Assembly (NCBI GenBank): GCA_032622095.1
Contig: CP136068.1
Span: 150,607,365-150,671,364, forward strand
DNA length: 64,000 bases
From: Siphonodentalium dalli
Taxonomy: Eukaryota > Mollusca > Scaphopoda > Gadilida > Siphonodentaliidae
Direction: 5' to 3'
The translations under genes and the position numbers were made by a program. Every line of letters begins with the position of its first letter. Within the stretch, counting starts at the first letter, position 1. The notes under the pieces were generated by a model. That model did no database searches. It saw only the letters and a list, made by a program, of their open reading frames with translations, and was not told the DNA's origin. Shown here piece by piece: positions 38,601-53,990 of the stretch.

Positions 38601-41600
38601 GCATATATAAGAGAATGCATTGGCCTAACAATATATATATATTATTTTTTTACAATTGTTTACAATTTTAATAATTTATTCTTATATTCTTTAACAGACT
38701 TATTTTGTAGGTTTAGGGCCGATGAGATCGGCCCCTGGCACTCAAAGGGTTAAAGGCAGGTTTACAATGATATAATCTGGTAACAACCAATTAAAACCCC
38801 ATGTAAAATGACCATGTAAATTCCAAGTAAGGGCATGACAAAGGTAGGTCTACACAGCAATACTCTGGTAAAAGCCATGTAAAATGGACACATCCTTGTA
38901 AATTACAAGTGAACCATGGTAAAGTCCGGTTAACAATGATAAACTCTGGTAAAAGCCATGCACACCCACGTATAAAGGACATACCCTATTAAAGTCCATG
39001 CAAGTAAATGCATGATGTACCTCTCTTTACTCTCGTCAAATGCTGGTGAAACAGGTTATACCACAGGAGCTTGGAATTTGGTCAAAACCACTCTTTTATT
39101 GGCGGAACCACCACCCGGGACCAAAGGTCACGGAAGGAACGAAACAGAAAATTGTTGCCACCTATTTTGAACTCAACTGTATTCCTACAAAAAATATATT
39201 TTCACTAAAAACTTTTGGTACCTCTTACACCTTAGATGCCAATCTACAACATTCCATAGGTATATTTTTCCAGTTCTTCGAAAACCTCACTTTATTTCGG
39301 TAATGTATTGTAAATTCACCAACGAACACAAATCTGCGACACCTACATCACCCGCTCTAGAATCTGAGTAGCGGAACTGGTACCAAAATATGCGGAAACT
39401 TTAAAACTATGATCCGGAGACGGATAGCATGAAAGTACCGTTTATAATTTCGAACATAGCTGCTGATTACATGTTTATTACATGACCGTACCGATGCACT
39501 GATCATCATGAACTTTTTGATGGATGATAACATTGGCGTCTAGATGGGAACGAATTATTTTGGGCTCATTTGCATAAAACCATGGCCACTTGCAGCCATC
39601 GTGGATTTAAGTGATAATACTAGATAAATCTTAATCAATAACACAGCCTAGAGCCTGTGTTGATGCTCCTATATCATCACGAAATTGTTCATCGATCATG
39701 ACATTGATATATAGACGACACCGAGTCATTTTGGGCTTATTTGCATGAAAAAAATGGCCGCCAACAGCCATCTTGGATTTCAAAATTGCATCATTTAGCA
39801 CCGTGGGCAAGAGGTCACAGTGTTGGTCAGATCATAATTAAATTTGTTACGGAGGTTGACATTGACATATAGATGGGAACGAGTCATTTTGCTGTGAATT
39901 CTCAAAGAAACATGGCCGCCGTCGGATTTCAGCGACAACACCGCATATATAATTAAATCAATAACACTGTCTAGAGCCTAGGCCTATGTCGATGAACCGA
40001 TCATCGTTAAATTGTTCATGGGTCATGACATTGGTATCAAAATGAGAACGAATCATTGCTAGAGACTGTAACATTGGTGCGATCGTCGTGTAATTAGTCA
40101 TAGAAACATGGCCGCCGTCGGATTTCAGCCACTCGTTTCATCGACCATGAAAGTTACGCCGATGGGGTCATTGTCACAAGACTCCGGTCAGTGACGGTCA
40201 CATTCGTAGCCAGTGTAGCCAGCTTATTTCACCGGCGATCACATTCGTAGTCAGCTTTTCTAATTCGTGGTTTATATTGCCCGAAATATGACGTCATCAC
40301 GTTCGTGACTAAAATGTCGACGTCATGCTCCAAAACTGACTTCGTTTATCAACTTATATTGGAATATAATTCGAGCATTCCAACGACATTGATCCGAAAC
40401 ATCAGGTTATAAATGAACTTATATCAAAACTAAATTCAAGTTGTTTTCATCCATCAACTGAGAAAAATTAGATTAACCTGATCGTGTTCATTGAGGCTCG
40501 CCTGAATATGAAAAGCTGGTTACAAATGTGATCGCCATAGAAAAGCTGGCTACATTTGTGATCGATTAAAAAACCTGGCTACGAATGTGATCGGATCGCG
40601 GAGCCTTGTGACAGTGACCCCATCAGCGAAAGTTACATTAAGTAATGTTTTTAATATTTTTTTGGTATTTTTGATTTTGATTAAAACAATGCCGATGGTG
40701 GCTAGCTGTCTTGAATTTAAAAATTGAATTTCCAATTCATGAGCACAGGCTATATAATCATATGCATAAAGCCATTCTTTGAGAGTTTTGGTGCTGATTC
40801 GTTACGACACACGAGTCACGAGTGATGTATACTATTTATAGATCCTGGTACTGGTACAGTTGACAATACTTATAGTTGCTTATTAAATAAAATTTATGTT
40901 AGCGAGTTTATCACTAACTCAAATTTATAAACTAGTTATTCGGTAAACCAGTTTGTATTATATACAACTTGCAAACGCACAAATAAAACGTATACTGTGA
41001 AGAATACGCAGGTTAATTTTGTGCTCTTACATTAAAGAATCTTATTACATTTTGTTACTGTATTTGGCATATTAATGGCGAGTTTTTGTACCCTACATTG
41101 ACAAATTTGAATTTCGCGAAACTAAACACTCGTTCTATATATGCATGGCCAATATCGTTACCTAACTCAAGAAAAATGTCTTCTCTCATCAACTAAGAGA
41201 TATATTTGTTCGTCAGAACTAGTAAAAAACAGCATTTGATGTGGAAATAATTAAGATATTCTGGCAACGAATCTGCACCAAAACGCACAAAGGAATCGCT
41301 TCATGTATAGGCATATATACCAGGCCTCCCCGTGATTCTATATATCTTTTTCTTCTACTTCGTGATATTCGACCAGTAATCAGTTGGTTGATTACTATTA
41401 CTATTATATGATGGATATTTTAGGCCTATACAACGGAGCGCGACACAAGCTCCTATGAGAGAGAGAGGGAGCTAGAGAGTTTTGGTCCCTGTATGACCAA
41501 TCATTGCAACCAGTAGCATTACAAAGTCAAGTAGTACATATAGGCCTACCTGTACATAACGAACATAAAACAAGAAGAAAAAAACAATACCAGGTGGTCG

Positions 41601-44600
41601 TGCCATAAATAAATATAAATTAAATATGAAATATATGTACAAATTACCATTCAGTCTAATGAAGAACAGCAGACACAGAAAAATACAGAAATTTTCAGGA
41701 AAATGCACAAAACATCAGGATTAGATCTTCAAAAATGAGCATAGTATGACGCAAACATAAACAGATTTAAGTTTTCTGGCGCCTAAGTTCGAAAACCGCA
41801 CGCACTTTCAAATATTTTTGAATTTCGCGGGCTTTAAATTTAGGTTTCGATTTTATTTCGTTCCGACTTTGTTATTCCGGAAAAATGGTTTTGTGCCATT
41901 TGTCATTCAGATTCTATAACGGGTGATGTAGGTGTCGCAGATTTGTGTTCGTTGGTGAATTTACAATACATTACCGAAATAAAGTGAGGTTTTCGAAGAA
42001 CTGGAAAAATATACCTATGGAATGTTGTAGATTGGCATCTAAGGTGTAAGAGGTACCAAAAGTTTTTAGTGAAAATATATTTTTTGTAGGAATACAGTTG
42101 AGTTCAAAATAGGTGGCAACAATTTTCTGTTTCGTTCCTTCCGTGACCTTTGGTCCCGGGTGGTGGTTCCGCCAATAAAGGAGTGGTTTTGACAAAATTC
42201 CAAGCTCCTGTGGTTATACATACTAGTAGTAAATCACTTCTTCTGACAAACGCTCTTTAATAACGCTCTTTAAATGTTTGTGCTATTTTTCATTACTGAA
42301 TACATCCGTTATTTAGTGAATTTAGATTTCCTCAAACAAAAAATAAACGCCCTTTAAAAACGCTTTACTTTAATAGTCGTCAGTTACTTCAAAACGTAGT
42401 GCTATACATCCATGTGCTTTTTGGTTACAATCTGGTTGTTTCCCTAGCAGTAATGTTATGTTGCAGATAATAACACATATCATTTAATTTCGAATGAGGT
42501 GAGGCAATACCATACAATACCATACAATACCATACAATACCATACAATAATATACAAGTGATACAACGGAATGCTAGTATGAATCTTAGTCCTATTTCTA
42601 AACTAAAGTCTGGTATGTTGTCCTTGTAGTGTCTGTTGTTTAAACACTCCATCACCAGGTACATAACTGACGACGATTCCAGTGATATTTAGCATTTTAC
42701 TTCAGACTTACACCTACACTTACATTCTACAACTGCTTACTCATGTACATAACTATAAATTTCAAAATTAACCCTTTCGAAAACTCGCGGCCTATGCTTA
42801 CGTTCCTAATTTCTAAATTTCTAACACCTAACTATGTACCACGCTCCCATCTTTTACTGAAACTACCGGTATGGGACAATCATGAAACTAAAGAATATTT
42901 TAATACTCTACGTATAACTAGTTCATTTATCATAGTGCGTGATTCTACGGTACTGGTACGCATACTCTGTTATATGTATACCTATATTTTCCAAATTTCA
43001 AAACACCAGGCATACCTCTATTATGCTCCTGTTTTTAATTTTACTGACTAGGGAATTGTCCAAGTGGCGCTTCGGAATGTGTACCTAGATAATGATCACC
43101 TTTGTCCATGTTACCGAAGACAGGTTTACCCTTGTATTCTGTGGTGTTCCCAGCCCTCCCCGGATCTCTATATTTTACAACATACAATAATATACAAGTG
43201 ATACAACGGAATGCTAGTATGAATCTTAGTCCTATTTCTAAACTAAAGTCCGGTATGTTGTCCTTGTAGCGGTTGCGACTTACGCTATCGATCATACAAA
43301 AGGCATTTCAACCAGGGACAATACTTTAGGTCTGTTCGGTTTTTGTATATTTAAATCCAAAACTGAAACAACTCTGCAAGGTGGAGTCCAACCAATCTCA
43401 GATTTGCTGGTACATAGGCCCCATATGTTGGTTAATGTTTTGTATGTAATGTAATACAGTATGCTGTACCAGAGTATAATGTAAGTTGTGTATAGCAATC
43501 ATGCCAATACTTGGAATTTACAAGGATATGTCATTTTGATATGGACTGTACATGGCTTTTACCAGATTATATCATTGTCTGTCTGACTTTACCATATTTT
43601 ACCAGACTAAGCCATGTAAACCGTAATAGTAATTTTACACGGATATTAGCGATAACTCTATTTCACAATAGCACATTTCTCAGTTAATCAGTGAAAAACA
43701 ATTGTGTCATACTCAAAAATTAACAAGATGGGATAAGAATATTCTTATAAATAAGTAAGCTAAACCCAGAAGAGTTTAACACCTTATATAATCACATGTG
43801 TGATTCTTATAGCCTCCAATTTGTTATCTCAAATATTAAAGCTTCAGAAAGCGGACCTCGGTACTACCGTAGTAAATTTATACCAATCTCGAGCTAAATT
43901 ACCCTGGTAGAATTAGTCTGATAGAATCCTAGTAGAATCCCACATTCATGCATACATCCAGGTAAAATACCTTCGTGAATTATATGGGTGGGGGCATTTT
44001 ACTTGGGTAAAATACATGGGTGCGTATAATATGGTGACCATTCACTGGATCAATTTTATCAATGTAAAATTACCTGGTTCCAATCACCCTGGTAGAATAC
44101 CACAGAATACCAGAGTTATTTTACCATGTTTTACCAGAGTGTTTTTTATAAGGACGGGCATATCACGCATAAATGGCCATTGGCCCATCACATCAGTTTA
44201 TATATGTGACTTAATTTACATATATAATATCACAAGATGATACAGTAACGAAATTTCGCAAAAATGAATCCCTGACAACCCAGGCTTAAAGGCCCATTTA
44301 ACCCTTTAACCAACAGAAGGGCCATGTGCCAATGCATTCTCTTATATATGCGAGTCGACCATAGGTCGCCTCGCATATATAAGAGAATGCATTGGCTTAA
44401 CACATTAAAAATTATAAAATTGTTAAAGAATGTAAGAAAAAAGTGTAAAAAGTATTAAAAAAAGATTGTTTTTAGGCCAATGCATTCTCTTATATATGCG
44501 AGGCGACCTATGGTCGACTCGCATATATAAGAGAATGCATTGCCACAGGGCATAACTGTAACCATCACAATGTGGTCAATGAGCCGGTTCCAATGATATC

Positions 44601-47600
44601 CATATTTGTATGGTTTTATTGAGACAGACCCAAGATAATTTAGGCTGTTGAAGCTTTATTTGGCCGGTTTTGGCCGGTTTGTTGGGTAAAGGGTTAAGTT
44701 TCGAGTCACCTATTATTTTTTATAGTGCCTTGATATACGGTTTTAATAACAATCTATGACGTAACTATGATATGACTAAACTACTATAATTCATCACCAT
44801 TTGAAACGTCTGTGCCATAGAAGGTGTCCATAGAGTAATATAAAAAAGCTGAAATCATAGAAACATTTCACCCGTCTCGCTCCCCGAATGCAACACAATT
44901 CAAACTAATATATAGAGTTATTCCCCATACATAGGAATTAATTATATTTTTGCAGTACAGTCTTAAAGGGGTACTGTACGCCATTTTCAATAAATTTCCG
45001 GTGATAACAACGATCTATTATCGATAATATATAGAAACATAAGTAATTTGAGTCGAAGATGTATTCTGTAAACGCTCAGGTTAATATGCTATCTTAAAAT
45101 TTAATAATTTAAAAGTTAATAATTTAATATAAATTGAATTTATGGCTGGAGTCATAAAATGGCGTAAATTAAAATACGAATTTCCTTGTACAAGACGTAA
45201 TCAAATTATAATTGAGGGATACTGGATTAGTAAACCCATTGCACACACGATCGTTTGAAACATTATGCTGATACGGGGAGAACACTCAAGCCACTCACTG
45301 ACTAGTGACGATACAATAACATAAATGAGTACATGGGACTAGGATGCATATATAATATAACGTTTATTTGATACATTTGGTTGAAAACTGTACAAAAATT
45401 ACTCGACAACAACAATTTGTATTTTTGCATTCCGGTAAATTTGCCATCCGTAACACTTCTTCGTACTCAACAGACTTTCAAATAATGGATTTGTTTTTAC
45501 CTTATTCTCCGACTCAGAGACTATAGAAACCAACACCAACATTTGGGTACAGTATCCCTTTAAGCACAAAAAAAACACGTCAATACTCTCAACAAAAACA
45601 GCATGTTCACAGTTTATTACATCGGATAAGTTCACAATACAATGTTTTGGAGCTTCCTCTTTCAAATGTTATATATTACGGCATATATTTTATATAAGTG
45701 ATCTGGGGGTTCGAAAATTAAGTGTGCCTTTAAACTCTGTATTTGTACTGTAGATGACAAATCGGGCCACAATGTCAAAATAAAGCATGCAATCTCGAGC
45801 GGGTACTGTGAAATTGATTATTGAGGAACAAGTATTAACACAAATAACATAATTACATAACATAACTACACCCTGCCTTGTTGTATAAAACTATAAAGTT
45901 CTCTGTCAGAACGGGTCAGAACATTAATATGGTTCCCATGTTTTGTACTGGTGGAATATGATCTCTATATGCGTAGCGAGAGTATAAATTCATGCCATGA
46001 TATTATTAGAATGATCATGAATGCAAACACGCAACAACGGTGAAATAGTTTATTCTAACAACATATTCTCGTGTAAATAGGTTAATATTCCACATATCCT
46101 TGCGCAAATACGCACATAATCGACCTATAATATGAAGTAGGTACCTACTGTGATAATTTTATTGTGAAATTGGCAGATAATGCATGGATAATATCCTTTA
46201 TTCCGTTTTATGGCGCGTGCCACAGCGAAAACGCATGTTAAAGATTGTACACATGAGAAGTAGTGAGTTGGCTTATTTGTGTCATTTTCCTTATATAATC
46301 TGCTTAGCATCGACTCACCGTGAGTCGATAATGTGACTGAAACGCTCTCATTTTCAGGTCATTATTGAATCATGATGAGGTGATTCTAAGATATTGAGCT
46401 CATGATCCGATCCAGGAGAACCAGCTGATTCTAATGTGTAACTGTGTAGATTAATTAGTATATATCTGAACTCTCTTCTACAGGCCGTTGAACGAATCGG
46501 ACCACTTCACGATAACATTTACGGGAAAGTGAGTAAAAATAATTTTTCATCATTATTTATCAAGCAGTCGCCGACGGCGGTATCCCTCAGAGAAAGTCGG
46601 TGATGGGCATTTTCAAATTATGCCAATAATATAATTGAAATCAGTTAATATTTGTTTGTGATTGGTTAATATCTGTTTTAGTTCGGGCTTAGAACTTAAA
46701 TTGTAACTAAAAAAAAATACAATCAAAGAGGCGTAACCATGGTAAAAATGTCTGTCGGGAAGCTCCTCTTGTCAACTTACGTACCAAAAATCTTTTAAAT
46801 CCGTTGGTAATTGTTCGAAATAACCCTCGGGTCCCGAACAACTTTTCGGCACGGACAGACTGACGGACTAATGAAACCCATTCCTATATCACCCACCGAA
46901 TTGCTTTCGGGCGGGGGTGATCAGAGAAGTGAGTGCAGGCTTGCCAACAAGTCCACTATATTCCTTCGCGCACTAGAACGACGATAGTAGAACGCACCGG
47001 TGCATGATGCGAAGAAACATTTAAGTTATAAAAATGTTATATAAAATATGAATTTACTTTATGACATCCCAGTTGTCCACACCAGAATCATCGTCCAAAG
47101 CCAAAATTACCATTTATGCTTATATCATCACAAACATATCATCGCGGAAATACGCACGTAATCGATCTACATATGTATCATTTGAAATAGGTACAAAATA
47201 TGATTATTTGATTCTGAAAGCAGAGTTTGGAGTTTGGGTTTGGGAAGATCCCCCCGGGAAGATTTGAAAGGGCTGTAAGCCCTATCCTACATCCCTTGCG
47301 ATACATAAACTACTTTACGAACACGACTCATTTCAAATCGAGTTTCGTCCCATCCATGATAGCTGAATGGAATCTATCATGTAAAACTACTACCGATAAC
47401 AAAAAAGTGGTTGACCCCTCTTCAGAACCAAGTAAAGACGAAATCATAAGTAACATGTATAGAACATTCTGTAATAAAGAACTGACTTTGAAACCCCCAC
47501 CATATTTCAATACAGGTCAAAGGAGATATTAAATATTTTGCACTGTAGACTTAGAAATAACTGTAGCGACCTAAACTTTGATAAATATGAAAACTACATC

Positions 47601-50600
47601 TCAGCTCATTCAAATTGTACTTGTGGTAATTCATGTGAAGACGCAAACCATTTTTTCTTCAGTTGTCCTCTGTACGCAGTAGCGCGAAATCGGATGTGGT
47701 CTCGTATGGATGAACTTAACGTGACTATTGTCTCCGAAAAAAAATCTCCTGTTTGGTGTACAACACTACAGCGGAAAGCTAAATGCGCGCCTGTTTGAGA
47801 CAGTACAATCATTTATCTCATCTACAGACCGTTTCTCTTAATCTCTTAATCTAATAATTATCAGAATTTTCTCGTTATAGTTTCCCTTACCCCAATTCTG
47901 CGAGACCACAGCCACTCCAACAGCCACACTTAAACATTAACTTCTACAATACACCTGAATTAAAACCATCTCCGATATTTGAATTTATTAGCAATTGAAT
48001 GCCAGGGGAGAGGAGCTCCGATAAGTTCGGCAACTTGTGCTCCGATCCTCTGTGCCCACACTCATACCATTATTGTTATATTTAATCTGTGTAATATATA
48101 TTGTATATAGTGGGTCACAATAAATATGTTCAAATCACATCCCACGTTTGATTGCCATAGTGCCGCTGAAGAGCGTTTGTTGAGTTTGGTTGTGAGTGTT
48201 TAATAATCATTAGATGCTTGCCTGTGGAGTATGGGTTACATGCCACCCCAGCAGGAAGCAAAGCAGATAATGGACTCTTATACTTTCGTTCGTTTTATGG
48301 CGCGGGCCACAGCGAAAACACATGTTAAAGAGCGTACACATGTAAAGTCGTTAGTTGGCTTATTTGTGTCATTGCCCGCACATAATATGCTTAGAATCGT
48401 CTCATTATGAGTCGATAATGTGACTAAAATGTTCTTAGTTTTAGCACATTGACGACTCAAAGAGAGACAATTCTAAGCAGAGTATCTTACTAATATAAAG
48501 GTTCTGAATACGCTTGATACAGAAACGATGGATCTTTTCCAGAGCACATGTGCCCGAAACAGACATGCCACAAAGGAATTCAGCGCCGTACAGACCTTTT
48601 GATAGAACGATCGTTTTGTAAATAATTGCACAGCTTGTCGGGGTTATTCCCCCAGCATACTGACCAGCATTGCTAAGGAGAAATATGGTGATCTCATTTT
48701 GTCTGCTGCTCTCTCAGAAAGTTCTCTGACAAAGTTTTGTTTGCTAACATGGATACCTAAATGAGTAATTTCGTCTGTGTCGGATATACTGCCTGCGCTC
48801 AGCCACCAGATTCTGTCAAAGGCGTAATTTTGTCTCGGTGTTTCATTGTGAACAAAGCAGAAGATACAGGTTCACGAACTTCACTCTTATTAGGTGAATG
48901 GTAACCGCAACACGATGAGGTTGTTTGTCGAATTTCGTTGGAATGGACATGATTATATGCATGGTGACATTTTATGGATGAAATAAACATGGTGAAATGG
49001 ACAATTTAGTATGCCAAGCGGAGAGACCCCCCAGCGTCAAGAAATATAATGCTTAATTTCCTTAAAATACTTCCAACTTCCCTTTCGAAACATACAACAA
49101 TCTTTGTCTTTCTGTGGTAGTTTATTTAGTAATTTGTACCAACCGAATAGTTTCGTGTATTTTATTGGTTACTAAAACTGTGAATTGGTGGACCCGTAGT
49201 TTGTTTACATTATGGATCTTTCATTTCTCAGATACCCCGATGCACGATTGACCTAATTGATACCCGAAATTAAGACTATGGTCCGCTATTTCGACGAATC
49301 CTTGGGTACGGATTGTAATTCTTCATAATAACCCCACGAAATAAGGCATCTTAGAATCTTATTTGGTGGGAATACGTATCTATTGATAAGAAATAAAAAT
49401 CCGTATGGCTTAACTGTGAGTCGTTAATTACACTAGTATGTGTATGATCATATTAACGGTTGGGCCCAGGGTGTGCCAGATCTTCCAGATTATATGTATA
49501 GCCTTTGTGTTTATGTAGGTGTTTGATGTGCACGTGAAGCCGAATCCCATCAACGCAGCCTATTCTGACGTAAAACTGCACGATCATCAAGATCTGCCCA
49601 TGTATGAGATTCCACCTGGCGTACAATTCTTACATTGTTTGACGTGAGTACAAGAAAACCATAGTCAGAAATGGTAACGCCCTCAAGATCATATTATTAG
49701 GCATATATCAAATATAAAATATATTTATTTCATGAATGCACCACCTTAGAATTCCGTTAAAACAACTACTCCTTCAAATTATTACAACAACTACGGCTTA
49801 TCACTGCCGGTTTCTCATTCACCACACCAGGAAGCTTCTGAATGCGGACAAATATCTACTAATCAGATTAAATACACCCCGATACTTCGCAATACGAACT
49901 TTAGTCTACATTCCCACTGAGACATACTTCATCAGTAATGTTAGATGTTGTATTATGCATTTGTTTTATTATGCACTGTGTTCTCTCAATAATATTTTCA
50001 TGAGTGGCCCAGCCATTGTTCACACCTAAATATCGAAAACAATTAACGCGGTCATAGACGTTACGGATTGCAACAATGAGACATCCGCGAATATACATCT
50101 GCGAAACATACATCCTGCAAAAAACCTACCGGTACGTAATATAGGTTATTAATCAAAGATACTCAATAGCTCCTATTTTTTTTCTTATAAATTGTATTCG
50201 TCAAAAATTAACACAAATAACGAACATATAAACAAAACACAGTTCATAAAAATACAGTGCAAATACAATACATGTATTATTATGTTAATATTTGACTATT
50301 ATATATTATTATACGTCATGTATCATATATGCAACGTCAGACATTGTTGATTAATCCTTTCTTATCGAACTTGTTTCAGTTGCCTGTTTACCGTCGTTCC
50401 GCTTTTTTGATTTGTCGTAATATTTGGCGCAGAGGATAAAAAAGTTCGTTGTATATTTACCAAAAATAAATTACATCTTCTGCAAATGATACCTGATGTT
50501 TTGGTTATATTACTAATCTTGGAAAATATCCCTCGAAAAACAGTGGATGTCATCTTTTGTGTTACGTAGTGGGAATAGGACATAATCTTCGTTCTACTAT

Positions 50601-53600
50601 AATTTCTTAAAATAACTCGCATCGCGTGAAACATGAAATGTGTTGTTCCGTGAGATATCCCCATGGCTCCATTGACACGGCCAGATCAGAAATAGCAGTA
50701 AACACACGTAGGGCGTAATAAAGTCAGCATTGAGTTGTGTCTTCGAATTCAAAGTATTTCTTCCGTGACGTTTTACCTTAAATCGAGAGGTGACACGTGA
50801 CAAAATTATTAATTTCCACCCGACAAAGTCTTGCATTTTTTGGATGATATTTATATTCATCATGATGGAAGCAGCCTTAAAACTGACTCCCGATTACTTT
50901 TTGTAGCAGTGTATTAACGGGCTGACCGGAACTACTTAATAGAGCATGGTTTGGAGTTGACTAGGCGGTTATAGTGCCCAGTGGGCTGGGTATATTTAAG
51001 GAGTGAACTATACCCACCGTAACCGTATAACCGTATCATACCAACATTTACCAACAGCTGGACTGTTCAAATTCCCTTTATAAGACGCTAAGAGAAATCA
51101 TATACAACTCGCTTTACTGAGAAAATATAAACTGTTTGATTATCAACTCACCTTATCGATCAACAGTTTAAGAAAAACATCATCATTGCAATGTGTTAAA
51201 ATCTAGTTTTAATAAACCGAAACGTGCAGTATTTAGATTTTGATTTGAATGCACGAAAACCAGAAACTGTATTTCAAGGTGATTTCAACCGAAAGTTGCC
51301 ACTTCGCAAGTTGACGTCATTCCTCTGAAAACAAAATGTTCACAGTAATGTTTTAATATCATTTGGACACGCCTTAGTAAATCGGTGGACATACATGCAT
51401 ATCTGTTTTCAAGATTGTTGCCTCTGTCAGTTTGTTTTTTTGCATGCTAGTTTGGTATAGTATTGTAGTAAATTTAGCACGATACTACACAAGAGTAGTG
51501 GTATGCTAAAGTTAGCACAACACCACGCAGTATAGAACACAAGTCTCGACCAATCAGAAGGCGCCATATCTGGGTACCGGTAAGGGGAAGTATATAAGAA
51601 ATTAACGGCGCTTTCAATGTGGTCATGGGATTTTGACCGCGAGAAAATTTCAGCAAACTGCGTGAACGCTAATATTCTAGGTTCAATAGAATATCTTCAA
51701 AGCTGAAGTATGAGATTTTATATCGCTCAATGGACAATTGGAGACCACATATTGTACATGAGATGTTTCGAATTTTTACGGAATATTCATTTGTGCACCA
51801 AGTGTATGACACCTTTCATGATTAAAATTATATCTGGTACCTCGACAGTATGGGACATTTAAATAATGAGATGTATATGTGATATATATATTTTCAGTTT
51901 TGACACTGTGTTATTCAAAACACTTCTGAATCATGGAATATGAGTTTAGTATGTTAAAAAATGACGTAAATCACTATGTGTGTGGTAGTTCTTCCCTGTG
52001 TGTGAGCAATTTAATTATCTATTGTTTCCGATACCGAGAACTATAACATAAACCATCCAGTACGTCATATTATACGCTTGGTAACATATATAATGTAGAT
52101 CAATATTACTTAGATATGACATCTTTGTCCAGAATATCCTGTTATCGAACTAGGTTAATATCGCACTTGAACCGAGTAATATCGATTTGCGAATCTTCGG
52201 TCCGAGTGATATGGATTTCAGAAATGCCGAAGATCTACTTCTCTGCTATAAAATAACGTGTACATATCCATATTTTCGATGTCACTCATATGAAAGAGAT
52301 GTCAGTTACTAAGAGGCAATCTAATTAATAAATAGGATATCACTTGGTTGGTTTGATATTATTGGCCTGATATCAGCCATTCGTAATCTCATTTCAGCAT
52401 TCGATCTTCGGTCTCAGGCTGACATGAAATTACCTCTATATCGGGCCTAACATCAAACAAACAAAGAAATATCCCTTAGTTATTTCTCTGCTCCATTACT
52501 CTCGAGCGAAAACGGGTACGACGTTAAAATAATATATATTGAACAACATGTCTTAGCACATACCAGTATGGTACGAATGCAAATGACCCGCCATATCAAA
52601 TCGGGATTTCGTTTACAATTTTTTAGCATTTTTTTAAATAAATGTTTCTTACAATTTTTAGGACATAAAATAAAAAAACATCCATTACCCTGCAGGGAGC
52701 CCCACACATATATAGAAACATATATAAGAGTGTCGTCTGCTCACGTTTGTCTGGGGCTCTGTATGGGTGAACAACATGTCTTAGCACATACCAGTTTGAT
52801 ATATACGAATGCAAATGACTTTATTGATATAGACCATATTGATTCGTATCTTATTACTTGGGCATTATATAGATATAACACATAGATTGATCGAAATTAT
52901 TGGGAGTTTGCGAAAAAAATATTTGTATATTCTTGTCCCTTTCCGTCACAGATTCGACCCAGAGATAACGGGAGGGGAGAGTACGTTCCTGGACTTGTTC
53001 TTCGTTGTTGAAGAGTTCAGAAAAAGTAACCCAAGAGAATTCGACGCGCTGACTAAAATACCCGCCACTTTCGTAAGGAAGCATCATTCAAAGTAAGTTT
53101 CGAACACGCTGCAAATATACACTGTGCTGGACAAATATACACTGTGCTGGACGATTAACGACGTCGCTAACAACGTCGATGATGCTGATGATAAAGATGA
53201 CGACTGTGACGATGTGATAATGATGACGATGGATGATGACGAATATTGATAAAGACTGCGACAAAAATGGCCACGATGGTGGTGATACGGATAATGACGA
53301 TGATGATGATGATGACGATGATGGTGGTGTTGATAATGATGATGATGATGATTTTCTATAACTATAATGAATGAAAAGTTTGAAAAGTTGTGTCATTAAT
53401 ATATGCCATTAAATACGCCAGAGTCTTTATTTACCTGGGACTATTTCTTTACGCGGGCAAGCAATGCATAGTTTCGTGAAATATCATCGCATGCCTAAAA
53501 GAAGCCGATGTTAGTTTCGCGTCCCATTATTTGATTTAAGTAAGTTTTGTCGATGTTTTTGGATCATGTAACAAATAGAATCTACAACTCGTCCCCAGTT

Positions 53601-53958
53601 TATAACGGAATTTACATAACTCGTGCAGCAAATTAGGTCTGGACCTCGCCAAAGGCTCGGCCCATACCTAATTTACAGAACCCTTTTTGTAAATTCCGCT
53701 ATAAACTGGGAACTCGTTGTAGATCCTTTATATATCCATGGTCTGCATGAGTTTGCAGCGTTGACAATTTAAGCATACCATACCTATTACATCGGAAGTC
53801 GTTCTATCGCAGAAGAGTGGTAATACAAATATGTTGATGCCGATATTGTATCAACGCGTTCTTGCGAGAGAGACAGAGACAGAGACAGACATAGAGAGAG
53901 AGCGAGAGAGAGAGAGAGAGGAGAGAGAGAGGGAGAGAGAGAGAGATAGAGAGAGGAG

Positions 53959-53990
<32 letters not shown>

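Larger units (their letters stand above)
44286..45733. mobile_element. TTAA-flanked MITE, family E, split by two later insertions
   Basis: The outer ends are TTAAAGGCCCATTTAA and GTGTGCCTTTAA. The intact relative at 57178-57640 aligns on both sides (CGAGTCACC, ACGGTTTTAATAACAATCTA, AGCTTCCTCTTTCAAATG). It is interrupted by a piggyBac-like MITE (44302-44693) at an internal TTAA and by MITE D (44963-45563). Confidence 0.82.

Noticed and set aside
39040-39303. 87-codon frame and its 74-codon twin at 41971-42195 on the minus strand as a conserved protein
   Set aside because: They are identical only because they lie in the two terminal inverted repeats of one element; no coding signature.
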